Below are positions 44,026 through 52,968 of a stretch of 64,000 nt of DNA, in pieces; positions within the stretch are counted from its first letter, which is position 1; every line of letters begins with the position of its first letter. The position numbers were made by a program, and so were the translations under genes. The notes beneath the pieces are model-generated. The model was not told the DNA's origin and made no database searches. It worked only from the letters and a program-made list of their open reading frames with translations. Origin of the DNA: Thalassospira lohafexi (GTDB lineage Bacteria > Pseudomonadota > Alphaproteobacteria > Rhodospirillales > Thalassospiraceae); the NCBI RefSeq assembly GCF_002844275.1, contig NZ_NXGX01000002.1, forward strand, positions 496,001 to 560,000, in the 5' to 3' direction.

Positions 44026-44997
44026 TTATTTCGAACGGTTAACCGCATGAATGTTTAGCATTTCCCATGCCATTGTCGCCCCGGCAAGCGATGTGATGTC
44101 AGAAACATCATACGGCGGGGAAACTTCAACAACGTCGCTGCCGATCAGATCAATGTGTCCGGCAAGGCCACGCAGGATTGAAACGGCCTGATGGGTGGTC
44201 ATCCCGCCCAGAACAGGTGTTCCCGTCCCCGGTGCATAGCACGGGTCCAGACCATCGATATCAAAGGTGATATAGGCCGGACGATTGCCAACCGTTTCCT
44301 TGATTTTCGCGACAATGGCGTCAATCGACATGTTCTGAACATCCGGGCCATACAGTATGTTAAACCCATGCGCCGACTCATTGTGGGTGCGAATACCGAC
44401 CTGAATGGATTTTGATGGATCGACAATGCCCTTCTGGGCGGCGTGCCAGAACATGGTGCCATGATCAATCCGGTCGCCGTCATCTTCCCAAGTATCGGAA
44501 TGGGCATCAAACTGGATCAGCGAAATACCATCGCCGTATTTCTCGGCATGGGCCTTTAACACCGGATAGGTGATGAAATGGTCGCCACCAATCGTCAGCA
44601 TCTTGGATCCTGACTGCACGATATCGCGCGCATGATCTTCGATCATATCGGGCAGCTTTTCTGGATGACCCGGATCAATGACCATATCGCCGTAATCAAT
44701 CACCGACAGTTCGGCAAAAATATCACGACCTGATGGGAAGTGCGGCGCCCATGCCAGATTGGCCGAGGCACGGCGCACACCTTGCGGGCCAAGTCGCGTG
44801 CCCGGTCGGCTTGATGTCGCCAGATCATAGGGAATGCCCGTTACCGCCACATCAATGCCGGTAAGATCGCGGGAATATTTGCGACGCATGAACGACAGTG
44901 CGCCGGAATACATCGGCTCGCTGGTGTTCTGATGCACGGATTTCGCCGTAAAGGCGTTATCGCCGCCTTTGGAATCAATGACCCCGGTGCTGCTCAT
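44026..44997 (-). CDS. speB: Agmatinase-family ureohydrolase
   Basis: The product hydrolyses agmatine to putrescine and urea, or a related guanidino compound. The 323 residues carry the binuclear manganese ligands in GGDHFITYPVL, the FDAHSDTWEDDGDRIDHGTMF segment, and the late DIDGLDPCYAPGTGTPVLGG. The N-terminus has the ureohydrolase MFSGALSF-like YSGALSFMRRKYSR. It is the last gene of the puuA-puuR-aldH-speB run, 39 bases after the aldehyde dehydrogenase stop. Guanidinobutyrase cannot be excluded. Confidence 0.9.
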   Translation of the reverse strand: MSSTGVIDSKGGDNAFTAKSVHQNTSEPMYSGALSFMRRKYSRDLTGIDVAVTGIPYDLATSSRPGTRLGPQGVRRASANLAWAPHFPSGRDIFAELSVIDYGDMVIDPGHPEKLPDMIEDHARDIVQSGSKMLTIGGDHFITYPVLKAHAEKYGDGISLIQFDAHSDTWEDDGDRIDHGTMFWHAAQKGIVDPSKSIQVGIRTHNESAHGFNILYGPDVQNMSIDAIVAKIKETVGNRPAYITFDIDGLDPCYAPGTGTPVLGGMTTHQAVSILRGLAGHIDLIGSDVVEVSPPYDVSDITSLAGATMAWEMLNIHAVNRSK

Positions 44998-45036
44998 TTT
45001 TCATCCCTTATCTCTGAATGAAGACTAAAAGTCTGC

Positions 45037-46542
45037 TCAGGCGTCGCCCAGTGCAATCCAGGTCGACTTCATTTCACAATATTTGTCCAACGCATGCAGG
45101 GAACGGTCGCGACCTGTCCCTGACTGCTTGTAGCCACCAAACGGCATGGTGATGGAGCCGCCATCCCAACAATTGACCCAGACAAGACCAGACCGCAGTT
45201 TCTTTGCGGTCAGATGTGCCTTGTTGATGTCTCGCGTCCAGACGGCTGCGGCCAGACCATATGGCGTATCATTTGCGGTCTGAACAGCTTCTTTCCAGTC
45301 CTTGACCGAAATAACCGACAGAACCGGACCAAAGATTTCTTCCTTGGCGATGGTCATGTCGTTTTTGATACCATCAAACACGGTCGGCTCAACGTAATAA
45401 CCGCCGGTTTCGGTGCGCGCACGTTTACCACCGGTGCGCAAAACGCCGCCTTCGGCAGAACCCTTTTCGATGTAGCCCAGAACACGGTTCATCTGACCTT
45501 CATCGACAATAGCACCCATCTCGGTTTTGGGATCGAGCGGGTCACCCGGCTGCATTTTTGCACCCGCAGCAATGACTTTTTCGATCAGTTCGTCCTTGAT
45601 GCTTTCTTCGACAATCAGGCGCGAACCCGCGGTACAGACTTCACCCTGATTATAGAAAATACCACCTGCGGCAGCCGCCGCCGCCGCATCTATATCCGGG
45701 CAATCGGCCAGAACGATGTTCGGGCTTTTCCCGCCACATTCCAACCAAACACGTTTCATGTTTGACAGACCGGAATACTGCAAGAACAGCTTGCCGACTT
45801 CGCCAGACCCGGTAAAGGTCACGCAATCGACATCTTCATGCATGCCAAGCGCCTTGCCCGCTGTTGGGCCAAAGCCCGGAACAACGTTCAGGACACCTTC
45901 GGGAATACCCGCTTCAACCGCGATCTCCGCCACTCGCAGGGCGGTAAGCGGCGATTGTTCTGCCGGTTTCAAGATAATGGAATTGCCCATCGCCAAGGCC
46001 GGGCCAAGTTTCCACACCGCCATCATCAACGGGAAGTTCCAAGGCACAACAGCCGCAATCACGCCAAGCGGCTCACGGGTAATCATGCCAATTGCATTGA
46101 TTTCCGATGGCGATACTTCGTCATAAACCTTGTCGATCGCCTCGGCATACCAACGAATGCATTTGTATGAAAGCGGGATATCATCGCGCGACGCCAGCGT
46201 GATCGGCTTACCCATATCAAGGCTTTCAAGCAAGGCGAGTTCAGCAGCATTCTTTTCGAGAAGATCGGCGAAATGCAGCAGGATTGCCTTGCGCTTTGCC
46301 GGTGCTGCTTCCGACCAGCTGCCTTTTTCAAACACAGCACGGGCTGACGCCACCGCGCGGTTGACGTCTTCGACATCACATTCGGCAACCTTGGTCAGAA
46401 CCGAACCATCACGTGGACTGATGCAGTCAAAGGTCTTGCCGGACGCCGCATCAACATAGGCGCCATTGATGAACGCCTTATTGCGAATATCAAGGGCTGC
46501 GGCCTGTGCGGTCAGCTGTTCAAAATTCAACGGATTGGTCAT
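45037..46542 (-). CDS. Aldehyde dehydrogenase of polyamine catabolism (PuuC-like)
   Basis: A 501-residue NAD(P)-dependent aldehyde dehydrogenase. Motifs are the NAD-binding VVPWNFPLMMAVWKLGPALAMG, the active-site Glu in LECGGKSPN, and catalytic Cys303 in YNQGEVCTAGSRL. In this context it should oxidise gamma-glutamyl-gamma-aminobutyraldehyde or 4-aminobutyraldehyde. The upstream frame opens at 46605, but AGGAG precedes MTNPLNFEQL at 46542. It is 84 bases after the regulator gene. Confidence 0.92.
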   Translation of the reverse strand: MTNPLNFEQLTAQAAALDIRNKAFINGAYVDAASGKTFDCISPRDGSVLTKVAECDVEDVNRAVASARAVFEKGSWSEAAPAKRKAILLHFADLLEKNAAELALLESLDMGKPITLASRDDIPLSYKCIRWYAEAIDKVYDEVSPSEINAIGMITREPLGVIAAVVPWNFPLMMAVWKLGPALAMGNSIILKPAEQSPLTALRVAEIAVEAGIPEGVLNVVPGFGPTAGKALGMHEDVDCVTFTGSGEVGKLFLQYSGLSNMKRVWLECGGKSPNIVLADCPDIDAAAAAAAGGIFYNQGEVCTAGSRLIVEESIKDELIEKVIAAGAKMQPGDPLDPKTEMGAIVDEGQMNRVLGYIEKGSAEGGVLRTGGKRARTETGGYYVEPTVFDGIKNDMTIAKEEIFGPVLSVISVKDWKEAVQTANDTPYGLAAAVWTRDINKAHLTAKKLRSGLVWVNCWDGGSITMPFGGYKQSGTGRDRSLHALDKYCEMKSTWIALGDA

Positions 46543-46626
46543 CGGAAGTCTCCTGACGGATGGCGCTTTGGGCCTTGTTCGATTTAGATAAACATACACG
46601 GGCATTTTGCCCGTTTTATGACGTGA

Positions 46627-47175
46627 TCAATAAGATGGCGGTGTCGCGGCACTGACAACTTCGCATTCACCATCCCCGACATTTCGGAAACGGTGCGGGA
46701 TTTCCGCATTGAAATAATATGCGTCTCCGGGGCCAAGAATCTTGACCCGCTCCCCAACGGTTACCTCAAGTTTGCCACGCACGATAACACCGGCTTCTTC
46801 ACCCTTCTGGACAATCAGTTTGTCACCCGTGTCACCGCCAGCCGGATAGGTTTCATGCAGAACACGCAAATTACGATCCTTGCGCGTTGCCCCGACAAGA
46901 CGCATCGACATCGTCCCGTCGGCCAGCTCAACAAGATCTTCCTTGTTAAAGAAAATCTCTTCACCGGTATCAAGATCGATGGTGAAGAAATCGATCAGGG
47001 TCATGGGGATTCCTGCCAAAACCTTGGCCAGACTATCAATCGACGGGCTGACGCGGTTTTGTTCGATCGTCGAAATCGTGCTGTTGGTGACACCGGCACG
47101 CCGTGCCAGTTCCCGTTGTGACAGCCCATACATGCTGCGCACAGCCTTCAGGCGATCCCCTACCTTCTGTGACAT
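46627..47175 (-). CDS. PuuR-like XRE-cupin transcriptional regulator
   Basis: A 182-residue repressor. The N-terminal helix-turn-helix (residues about 5-60, LSQRELARRAGVTNSTISTIEQNRVSPSIDSL) is followed by a cupin domain (residues about 105-182) with KGEEAGVIVRGKLEVTVGERV and YYFNAEIPHRFRNVGDGECEVVSA. PuuR in E. coli represses the putrescine genes and is released by putrescine. It lies 46 bases after puuA and should control that operon and the divergent aminotransferase. Confidence 0.92.
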   Translation of the reverse strand: MSQKVGDRLKAVRSMYGLSQRELARRAGVTNSTISTIEQNRVSPSIDSLAKVLAGIPMTLIDFFTIDLDTGEEIFFNKEDLVELADGTMSMRLVGATRKDRNLRVLHETYPAGGDTGDKLIVQKGEEAGVIVRGKLEVTVGERVKILGPGDAYYFNAEIPHRFRNVGDGECEVVSAATPPSY

Positions 47176-47221
47176 TCCTGTTCTTTTCCCTATCGCACGC
47201 TTTTTATATTTTTATGCGCGG

Positions 47222-48604
47222 TCAGACCGCATCAAGGTACCAGCGATATTCAAGCTGCGTCACCTCAGAGAAAAACTCGTCATATTCGGCACGACGGCAA
47301 ATGTCGAAAACTTCAACAAACTTCTCGCCCAAATATTCTTTGACGATATCGCCTTCAACAAACCGGTCGAGGGCAGAAATCATGCTGCGTGGGACGATCT
47401 TGCCTCCGTGCTGTTCATAGCCGTTGCCAACTGTTGGCTCACCCGGATCAAGCTTGTTTTTCATGCCGTAATGCACGCCAGCCAAAACACAGGCCAAAAC
47501 CAGATAGGGGTTTGCATCCGCACCAGATACACGGTGTTCAACACGTGCGGCCTTCGGACTGCCTGCGGGAATACGCAATGCCACAGTCCGGTTGTTCAAA
47601 CCCCAGTTCGGCGACATCGGCGCATAGGCCTTGTTCTGGAACCGACGGAATGAATTCGGGTTCGGCGCAAAGATCGCCATGCTTTCAAACATCGCTTCCT
47701 GCAGGCCACCAATGGCAAAGCGCAGATTGTCTGACACTTCTTCATCGCCTTTGGGCGACATAACATTATTGCCGTCTTCATCGCGCAAACTAACGTGGAC
47801 GTGCAAGCCGTTACCAGCCTGATCAGAATACGGCTTTGCCATGAAGGTCGCGGTTACACCGTGATCCCATGAAATGCCCTTAACCACGCGTTTAAGCTGC
47901 ATGGCATGGTCTGCGGCCATCATCGGGTCACTGACATGGCCCAGATTGATTTCAAACTGTCCGGGGCCTGCTTCGGCAACGATGGTATCGGCCGGGATAC
48001 CCTGACGGTTCAGTTCGGCAACCGCATCATGAAGAACCCGTTCGAAATCCTCAATCTGCTGAAGACCATAAACCTGCACACCATCCGATGCGATCCCGCC
48101 ACCAAGCGGCTGCGGGGGCAATGGCACGGCTGTTTCCCGATCCTGATCGGCAAGATAGAATTCAAGCTCAAGTGCCACAGTCGGATAAAAACCGTCCGCG
48201 GCCATGCGATCAACAACCGACTGCAAAACATTGCGCGGATCGGCAAAAAAGCGCGAACCGTCAAGGTTATACAAGCTCATCATCACTTGGGCCAAAGGCA
48301 GTTCGCCATATGGAACACGGCACAGCGTACCGGCAATAGGCTTTGCTATATTGTCCTGATCACCACTGGACCACAGAAGTCCCGTGCCTTCCGGATTGTC
48401 ACCGGTGATATCGACAAGACAGACGGAACCCGGCAGATTAACGCCTTCCTGAAAGCTTTTAAGGAATTTCTGTTTGCTGATTCGCTTGCCACGAAACACC
48501 CCGTTAACGTCGGGGATCAGCAATTCAATAAGTTCGATATCAGGATTTTCTTCAAAGAATCGTTGGGCTTCTGCCCTACTGTCTTCGACGAACGACTTGT
48601 TCAT
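47222..48604 (-). CDS. puuA: Glutamine synthetase-like gamma-glutamylpolyamine synthetase (PuuA-like)
   Basis: A 460-residue enzyme of the glutamine synthetase fold that couples glutamate to putrescine. It has the N-terminal beta-Grasp region (VNGVFRGKRISKQKF), ELEFYLADQDRETA, GPGQFEINLGHVSDPMMAADH, and the catalytic HVHVSLRDEDGNNVM. The end RAEYDEFFSEVTQLEYRWYLDAV matches the family. It lacks the adenylylation loop of GlnA. First gene of the minus-strand operon with puuR, aldehyde dehydrogenase and speB. Spermidine or ethanolamine as amine substrate is not excluded. Confidence 0.92.
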   Translation of the reverse strand: MNKSFVEDSRAEAQRFFEENPDIELIELLIPDVNGVFRGKRISKQKFLKSFQEGVNLPGSVCLVDITGDNPEGTGLLWSSGDQDNIAKPIAGTLCRVPYGELPLAQVMMSLYNLDGSRFFADPRNVLQSVVDRMAADGFYPTVALELEFYLADQDRETAVPLPPQPLGGGIASDGVQVYGLQQIEDFERVLHDAVAELNRQGIPADTIVAEAGPGQFEINLGHVSDPMMAADHAMQLKRVVKGISWDHGVTATFMAKPYSDQAGNGLHVHVSLRDEDGNNVMSPKGDEEVSDNLRFAIGGLQEAMFESMAIFAPNPNSFRRFQNKAYAPMSPNWGLNNRTVALRIPAGSPKAARVEHRVSGADANPYLVLACVLAGVHYGMKNKLDPGEPTVGNGYEQHGGKIVPRSMISALDRFVEGDIVKEYLGEKFVEVFDICRRAEYDEFFSEVTQLEYRWYLDAV

Positions 48605-48919
48605 CGTCTTGTACTCCCAGAAAAGGCCTCGTATTCGCAGGGTTTATCCCTGCCGCATCGTGCCGTGCCAAACAGCCCCGGTCAAGCCCATTCGTGCGAT
48701 ATATCGTGCAATTCGCGCAGCGCACAATTTCTGAATACGTGAAATTAATCAGCTGACACCAGCATCCCACAACAACCAGCAGATAACAAAAAACAACGCA
48801 TTTTACCGCAAAATATTATCCAAAATTTCCTCTTGCAAAGGTGTTCAAAAAAACGAACACTAAAAGCAGATGTTCAACATATCGCACAAAACAGGCAAGT
48901 ACCGCTGTCAGGAGACGCT
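48605..48919. promoter_or_regulatory. Divergent control region of the polyamine genes
   Basis: A 315-base gap between puuA (minus) and the aminotransferase (plus). TGTTCAA occurs twice (48842-48848 and 48871-48877). The first copy is part of the inverted repeat GTGTTC-N8-GAACAC (48841-48860); the second of ATGTT-c-AACAT (48870-48880). E. coli PuuR boxes contain TGAACA, the complement of TGTTCA, so these are good candidates for the local PuuR-like repressor. AGGAGA precedes the aminotransferase start. Confidence 0.6.
48841..48880. promoter_or_regulatory. Candidate PuuR-type operators
   Basis: Inverted repeat GTGTTC-AAAAAAAC-GAACAC and, 29 bases further, ATGTTCAACAT. Both contain TGTTCAA, and both lie 40-80 bases before the aminotransferase start. 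Confidence 0.5.
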
Positions 48920-50290
48920 ATGAATAATTTCGACAAAACCGCCTATTGGCAGGACATAGATCAGGCACACCATATTCATCCGTTCACCGATACGGCGGAC
49001 CTGAACAATCGTGGCACGCGCGTTATTACCAGCGCCAAGGGCGTGTTTATCGAGGATTCCAACGGCAAGCGCTATCTTGACGGCATGGCGGGTCTTTGGT
49101 GTGTCAATATCGGTTATGGTCGCAAGGAACTTGCCGAAGCGGCCTATAAGCAGATGCTTGAACTGCCCTACTACAACAACTTCTTCCAGTGTGCGAATAC
49201 GCCTGCGATTGAGCTTTCCAAAGTTCTCGCCGAAATCACGCCCAAAGGCCTCAACCACGTATTTTACGCCAATTCCGGGTCTGAAGCGAACGACACGGTT
49301 GTTCGTATGGTGCATCAATACTGGAATCTTAAGGGCAAACCTGAGCGCACCCACATCATCAGTCGCAAGAACGCCTATCACGGCTCGACCGTGGCCGGTG
49401 CATCGCTTGGCGGCATGTCGGGCATGCATGCGCAGGGTGGCTCACTGCTGCGCGATGTCGTTCATATTGATCAGCCCTACTGGTACGGCGAAGGCGGCGA
49501 CCATACCCCCGAAGAATTCGGTCTGCTGACCGCGCGCAAGCTTGAAGAAAAAATCGAGGAACTTGGCGCAGACCGCGTTGGCGCCTTTATCGGCGAGCCG
49601 ATCCAGGGGGCTGGCGGCGTAATCATTCCGCCGTCAACCTACTGGCCAGAAATTCAGCGTATCTGCAAAAAATACGACATTCTTCTGATTGCCGATGAAG
49701 TCATTTGCGGCTTTGGTCGGACCGGCAATTGGTTCGGGTCTGAGACCTTTGACATCAAACCCGATCTGATGCCGATGGCAAAGGGTATGTCGTCTGGCTA
49801 CCTTCCGATTTCGGCGGTTATGGTTGGCGAACGTGTTGCCGATGTGTTGATCAACCAGTGCGGTGAATTCACCCACGGCTTTACTTATTCCGGCCACCCG
49901 GCCGCCGCCGCTGTCGCCCTTGAAAACATCCGCATCATGCGCGATGAAAAAATGGTCGAACGGGTCCGTGATGACATCGGCCCGTATTTCCGCAAACAGC
50001 TTGACACCCTTAAAGACCATCCGCTGGTCGGGGCGGTTGAAGCGGTTGGCCTGATTGCTGGTATGCCGCTGGTTGATGACAAGAAAACCCGCAAAGCATT
50101 TGATAAGCCGGGCACCGTTGGCACCATCTGCCGCGATGCATGCGTTGCCAACGGCGTTATCTCACGAGCCTGTGGTGACCGTATGGTTCTGTCACCACCG
50201 CTTTGCATTACTCACGACGAAGTCGACGAGCTGGTCAAACGGCTCCGTGCGGCACTGGATGATACTGCCAAGAAGATCGGCAAAATGTAA
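48920..50290 (+). CDS. Class III aminotransferase (putrescine:pyruvate type, SpuC-like)
   Basis: A 456-residue pyridoxal-phosphate enzyme. It has the typical omega-aminotransferase start (HHIHPFTDTADLNNRGTRVI), YANSGSEANDTVVRMVHQYW, IADEVICGFGRTGNW, and the cofactor lysine Lys288 in MPMAKGMSSGYLPISAV. The likely reaction is putrescine or another diamine with pyruvate, giving an amino-aldehyde and alanine. AGGAGA lies before ATG 48920; the frame is open further upstream. It is divergent from puuA, so the cell has both a transamination and a glutamylation route. Confidence 0.9.
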   Translation: MNNFDKTAYWQDIDQAHHIHPFTDTADLNNRGTRVITSAKGVFIEDSNGKRYLDGMAGLWCVNIGYGRKELAEAAYKQMLELPYYNNFFQCANTPAIELSKVLAEITPKGLNHVFYANSGSEANDTVVRMVHQYWNLKGKPERTHIISRKNAYHGSTVAGASLGGMSGMHAQGGSLLRDVVHIDQPYWYGEGGDHTPEEFGLLTARKLEEKIEELGADRVGAFIGEPIQGAGGVIIPPSTYWPEIQRICKKYDILLIADEVICGFGRTGNWFGSETFDIKPDLMPMAKGMSSGYLPISAVMVGERVADVLINQCGEFTHGFTYSGHPAAAAVALENIRIMRDEKMVERVRDDIGPYFRKQLDTLKDHPLVGAVEAVGLIAGMPLVDDKKTRKAFDKPGTVGTICRDACVANGVISRACGDRMVLSPPLCITHDEVDELVKRLRAALDDTAKKIGKM

Positions 50291-50317
50291 TCATCATACA
50301 ATTTCTGTGACTTAACG

Positions 50318-50355
50318 AAATACCCGGCATGACCTATCATCGCCGGGTATTTTTA
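50318..50355 (+). terminator. Aminotransferase terminator
   Basis: Stem AAATACCCGGC / GCCGGGTATTT with a 13-base loop, followed by TTAATCC. Confidence 0.85.
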
Positions 50356-50404
50356 ATCCAGCGCATCCGATCCCATCGTTTTACCCCATCGCAACGAGTG
50401 CCCC

Positions 50405-51754
50405 ATGCTCAAACGCATTTACCAGCCCGCCGCCTATCAAACTGACACCCTGCCCGACAGCTATTGGGTCGAAAGTGCCGCACCACTACCAGATTGCGAA
50501 AAGCTTCCGATTGTTGGCGCGCTTAAAACCGACGTCGCGATTATTGGCGGCGGGTACTGCGGCTTGTCAGCGGCCCTGGAACTTGCGACGAGCGGCACAA
50601 ATGTTACCGTCTTTGATGCCGGGCGCAGTGGTTGGGGTGCATCGGGACGAAATGGCGGGTTTTGTTGCATGGGCGGCAGTGGCAAGGGATACGGCTATCT
50701 CGCCAAACGATTTGGCGAGGATGAAACCCGTAAATTTGCCCGTATTCAACGCGATGCAATTGATCTGGTCGATCAACGCCTGAGCGATTGGACCATTGAT
50801 GCCGACCGCCATTCGGATGGCGAGGTCGTTCTGGCTCATAAACCCAACCGGGTGCGTGAACTGCACGAAGAAATCGACGAACTCAACCATTTCACTGACA
50901 TTAAATCAGAACTTCTTGATCGTGATGCCCTTGTGGAACGTGGCCTGAATGCCGGGGAAACTTACGGCGGGCTGCATGTGAAAGCCGGATTTGGCCTCAA
51001 CCCGATGAAGTATCTGATCGGATTACACGCACAGTGCATCAAGGCCGGTGTTCGAATATTCGAACAGGCAAAGATCGGCCGTTTTGACGAAGCTGACGGC
51101 AAATACACTCTGCATGCAGGCGCAACCCAAATCACTGCCAACAAGATCATCATCGCCACCAACGGATACAGTGCGGAAAACCTGCCCGACTGGATTGGGG
51201 GCAAGCTGATGCCGGTTTTTTCGGGCATTTTTGTCACCCGCCCCATGAGCAACGATGAACTTGCTGCACAGGGCTGGACCAGCGACCTGATGGCATTTGA
51301 TAGCCGGATTTTACTGCATTATTTCCGCAAACTGCCCGACAACAGGTTTCTGTTTGGTGGACGCGGCGGCATTACCGCCACCCCGGCGGCCTTTGATGCG
51401 GGCAAACGTGACTTGCTGAGCAACTTTAACCGTATGTTCCCGGCATGGCGTGATATTGAGCTTACCCATCACTGGAATGGGCTTGCCTGTCTGTCGCAAA
51501 GCTGGCGGCCCTATATCGGGCGGGTTCCCGGTCATCGGGATGTGTGGACAGCCCTTGCCTGGCACGGCAATGGTGTTGCGCTGGCAAGTCAGGGCGGCAA
51601 ACTTCTGGCCCAACGGATGCAAGGTGCAATTGGCGACGAAGATCTGGGCGCGGTTCTTGGCACGCCGATGGATAATTTCCCGTTGCCAAAGTTGCGCCGT
51701 GTCGCCCGGTCAGCGGCCTATCGATATTACGGATTACGGGATCGGTTTGCGTAA
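50405..51754 (+). CDS. FAD-dependent amine oxidase (PuuB/OrdL-like), copy 1
   Basis: A 449-residue flavoprotein of the DAO family. The N-terminal part has the Rossmann motif VAIIGGGYCGLSAALELA, then VTVFDAGRSGWGASGRNGGFCCM, the pattern of gamma-glutamylputrescine oxidase. Later come HVKAGFGLNPMKYLIGL, FGGRGGITATPAAFD, and HHWNGLACLSQSWRPYIGRV. It probably oxidises gamma-glutamylpolyamines made by puuA. It shares its fold with the second copy at 53684. The preceding gene has its own terminator, so it needs its own promoter. Confidence 0.88.
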   Translation: MLKRIYQPAAYQTDTLPDSYWVESAAPLPDCEKLPIVGALKTDVAIIGGGYCGLSAALELATSGTNVTVFDAGRSGWGASGRNGGFCCMGGSGKGYGYLAKRFGEDETRKFARIQRDAIDLVDQRLSDWTIDADRHSDGEVVLAHKPNRVRELHEEIDELNHFTDIKSELLDRDALVERGLNAGETYGGLHVKAGFGLNPMKYLIGLHAQCIKAGVRIFEQAKIGRFDEADGKYTLHAGATQITANKIIIATNGYSAENLPDWIGGKLMPVFSGIFVTRPMSNDELAAQGWTSDLMAFDSRILLHYFRKLPDNRFLFGGRGGITATPAAFDAGKRDLLSNFNRMFPAWRDIELTHHWNGLACLSQSWRPYIGRVPGHRDVWTALAWHGNGVALASQGGKLLAQRMQGAIGDEDLGAVLGTPMDNFPLPKLRRVARSAAYRYYGLRDRFA

Positions 51755-51840
51755 TTGGGCAAACTGACATATGTCATGATCAACCGTCGCAGGTTGCGCT
51801 AATCCTGTGACATTCTGACCGCATCACAGGCCGATTGACC

Positions 51841-52326
51841 ATGTCCGACAAACAGCCAACCCTTGCCGAAATCAAGGAACGCCGCGAAATCGCCACCAGG
51901 CGGATCAAGGAAGACACCGGGATTGATCAGGACATGATCAAAAACATCGTGCATGGCTTTTACGCCAAGGTCCGCGACGATAATTTACTCGGCCCTGTAT
52001 TTGATGAGAAAGTCGAAAACTGGGACAACCATCTGGATCGCATGGTGATGTTCTGGTCATCGGTTGCACTGGCAACAGGCAATTATGATGGCCGCCCGAT
52101 GCAAAAGCACATGCCGCTTAAAATCACCCGTCACCACTTTGACCGCTGGTTGCAGCTTTTTGCCCAAACACTGTCGGAATATTGCGACGAACCTGCCGCC
52201 AGACATTTCATGGAACGGGCCCTTCGCATTGCTTCAAGCTTTGAAATCGGCATTGCCGCGCATAACGGCGTGATTCTGTCCAAAGGCGAACGCTATGACC
52301 CGGTTGCCAACGGGGACCCGAGCTAA
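51841..52326 (+). CDS. Group III truncated haemoglobin
   Basis: A 161-residue globin-like protein. It matches the group III pattern: DMIKNIVHGFYAKVRDDNLLGPVF, with B-helix aromatics, then the E/F region MQKHMPLKITRHHFDRWLQLFAQTL that supplies the proximal histidine. A short basic N-terminus precedes the fold. Group III globins in alphaproteobacteria and Campylobacter bind oxygen or NO; the role is not settled. The ATG 51841 is chosen; a TTG at 51835 is the alternative. It follows copy 1 of the amine oxidase by 86 bases. Confidence 0.88.
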   Translation: MSDKQPTLAEIKERREIATRRIKEDTGIDQDMIKNIVHGFYAKVRDDNLLGPVFDEKVENWDNHLDRMVMFWSSVALATGNYDGRPMQKHMPLKITRHHFDRWLQLFAQTLSEYCDEPAARHFMERALRIASSFEIGIAAHNGVILSKGERYDPVANGDPS

Positions 52327-52415
52327 ACTGTTTGCCCGGACACACCGAATTCAATTAAACGAAATCATCGAGGCACAAGAACAAGGAACGGTTTTCTCGC
52401 GATTATCACACCAGA

Positions 52416-52436
52416 TTTGTCAACTCAGTTGACAAA
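52416..52436. promoter_or_regulatory. Perfect palindrome, candidate MarR operator
   Basis: TTTGTCAAC-TCA-GTTGACAAA is a perfect inverted repeat with a 3-base centre, 27 bases before the MarR-family gene. MarR proteins commonly bind TTGAC/GTCAA-type palindromes, so autoregulation is likely. Confidence 0.75.
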
Positions 52437-52463
52437 ACTCATTGGATACGTTTCAATCGCACA

Positions 52464-52922
52464 ATGGAAACCAAACCAGTCTTGCAAACCGAAAATCTCT
52501 ATCGCGCCATACAGTTGACGCGCCCCTTGTTGCGACGTATTTCGGCATATGTTGAACAGGAACTAACAGACACGGGTGTTTCCGTTGGGCAACGCGCCGT
52601 GCTTGAAGTGCTTTACAATCAAGGCCCGCTTACAGCACCTCAACTAACCCGAATGCTTGAACTCAAACGCCAGTTCGTAGCGCGCATGTTGTCCGAGGCA
52701 TCCGATGCAGGTCTGGTTGAGCAGCTCCCAAACCCTGATCATGCACGCGCCCATATGCATGTACTAACCAATGCGGGTCACGCTGCCATCGAGACCATTC
52801 GCGATCATGAGATGACACGCCTAAGCGAACTTGAAAAACAGTTTAGCGCAGACGAGATTGAAGCTCATTTCAAAGTACAGCAGAAACTCATTAGTTGGTT
52901 CTCGCAGAACCTGAAATCCTGA
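52464..52922 (+). CDS. MarR-family transcriptional regulator
   Basis: A 152-residue winged-helix regulator. The DNA-binding segment is GPLTAPQLTRMLELKRQFVARMLSEASDAGLVEQLPNPDHARAHMHVLT, with the wing in NPDHARAHMHV. Long N- and C-terminal helices form the dimer. The adjacent palindrome suggests it represses itself and perhaps the next gene (46-base gap). The ligand is unknown. Confidence 0.9.
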   Translation: METKPVLQTENLYRAIQLTRPLLRRISAYVEQELTDTGVSVGQRAVLEVLYNQGPLTAPQLTRMLELKRQFVARMLSEASDAGLVEQLPNPDHARAHMHVLTNAGHAAIETIRDHEMTRLSELEKQFSADEIEAHFKVQQKLISWFSQNLKS

Positions 52923-52968
52923 AACAAAATCACTCCACGGACCCAATCGAACGACAGGGAAAGCTGCC

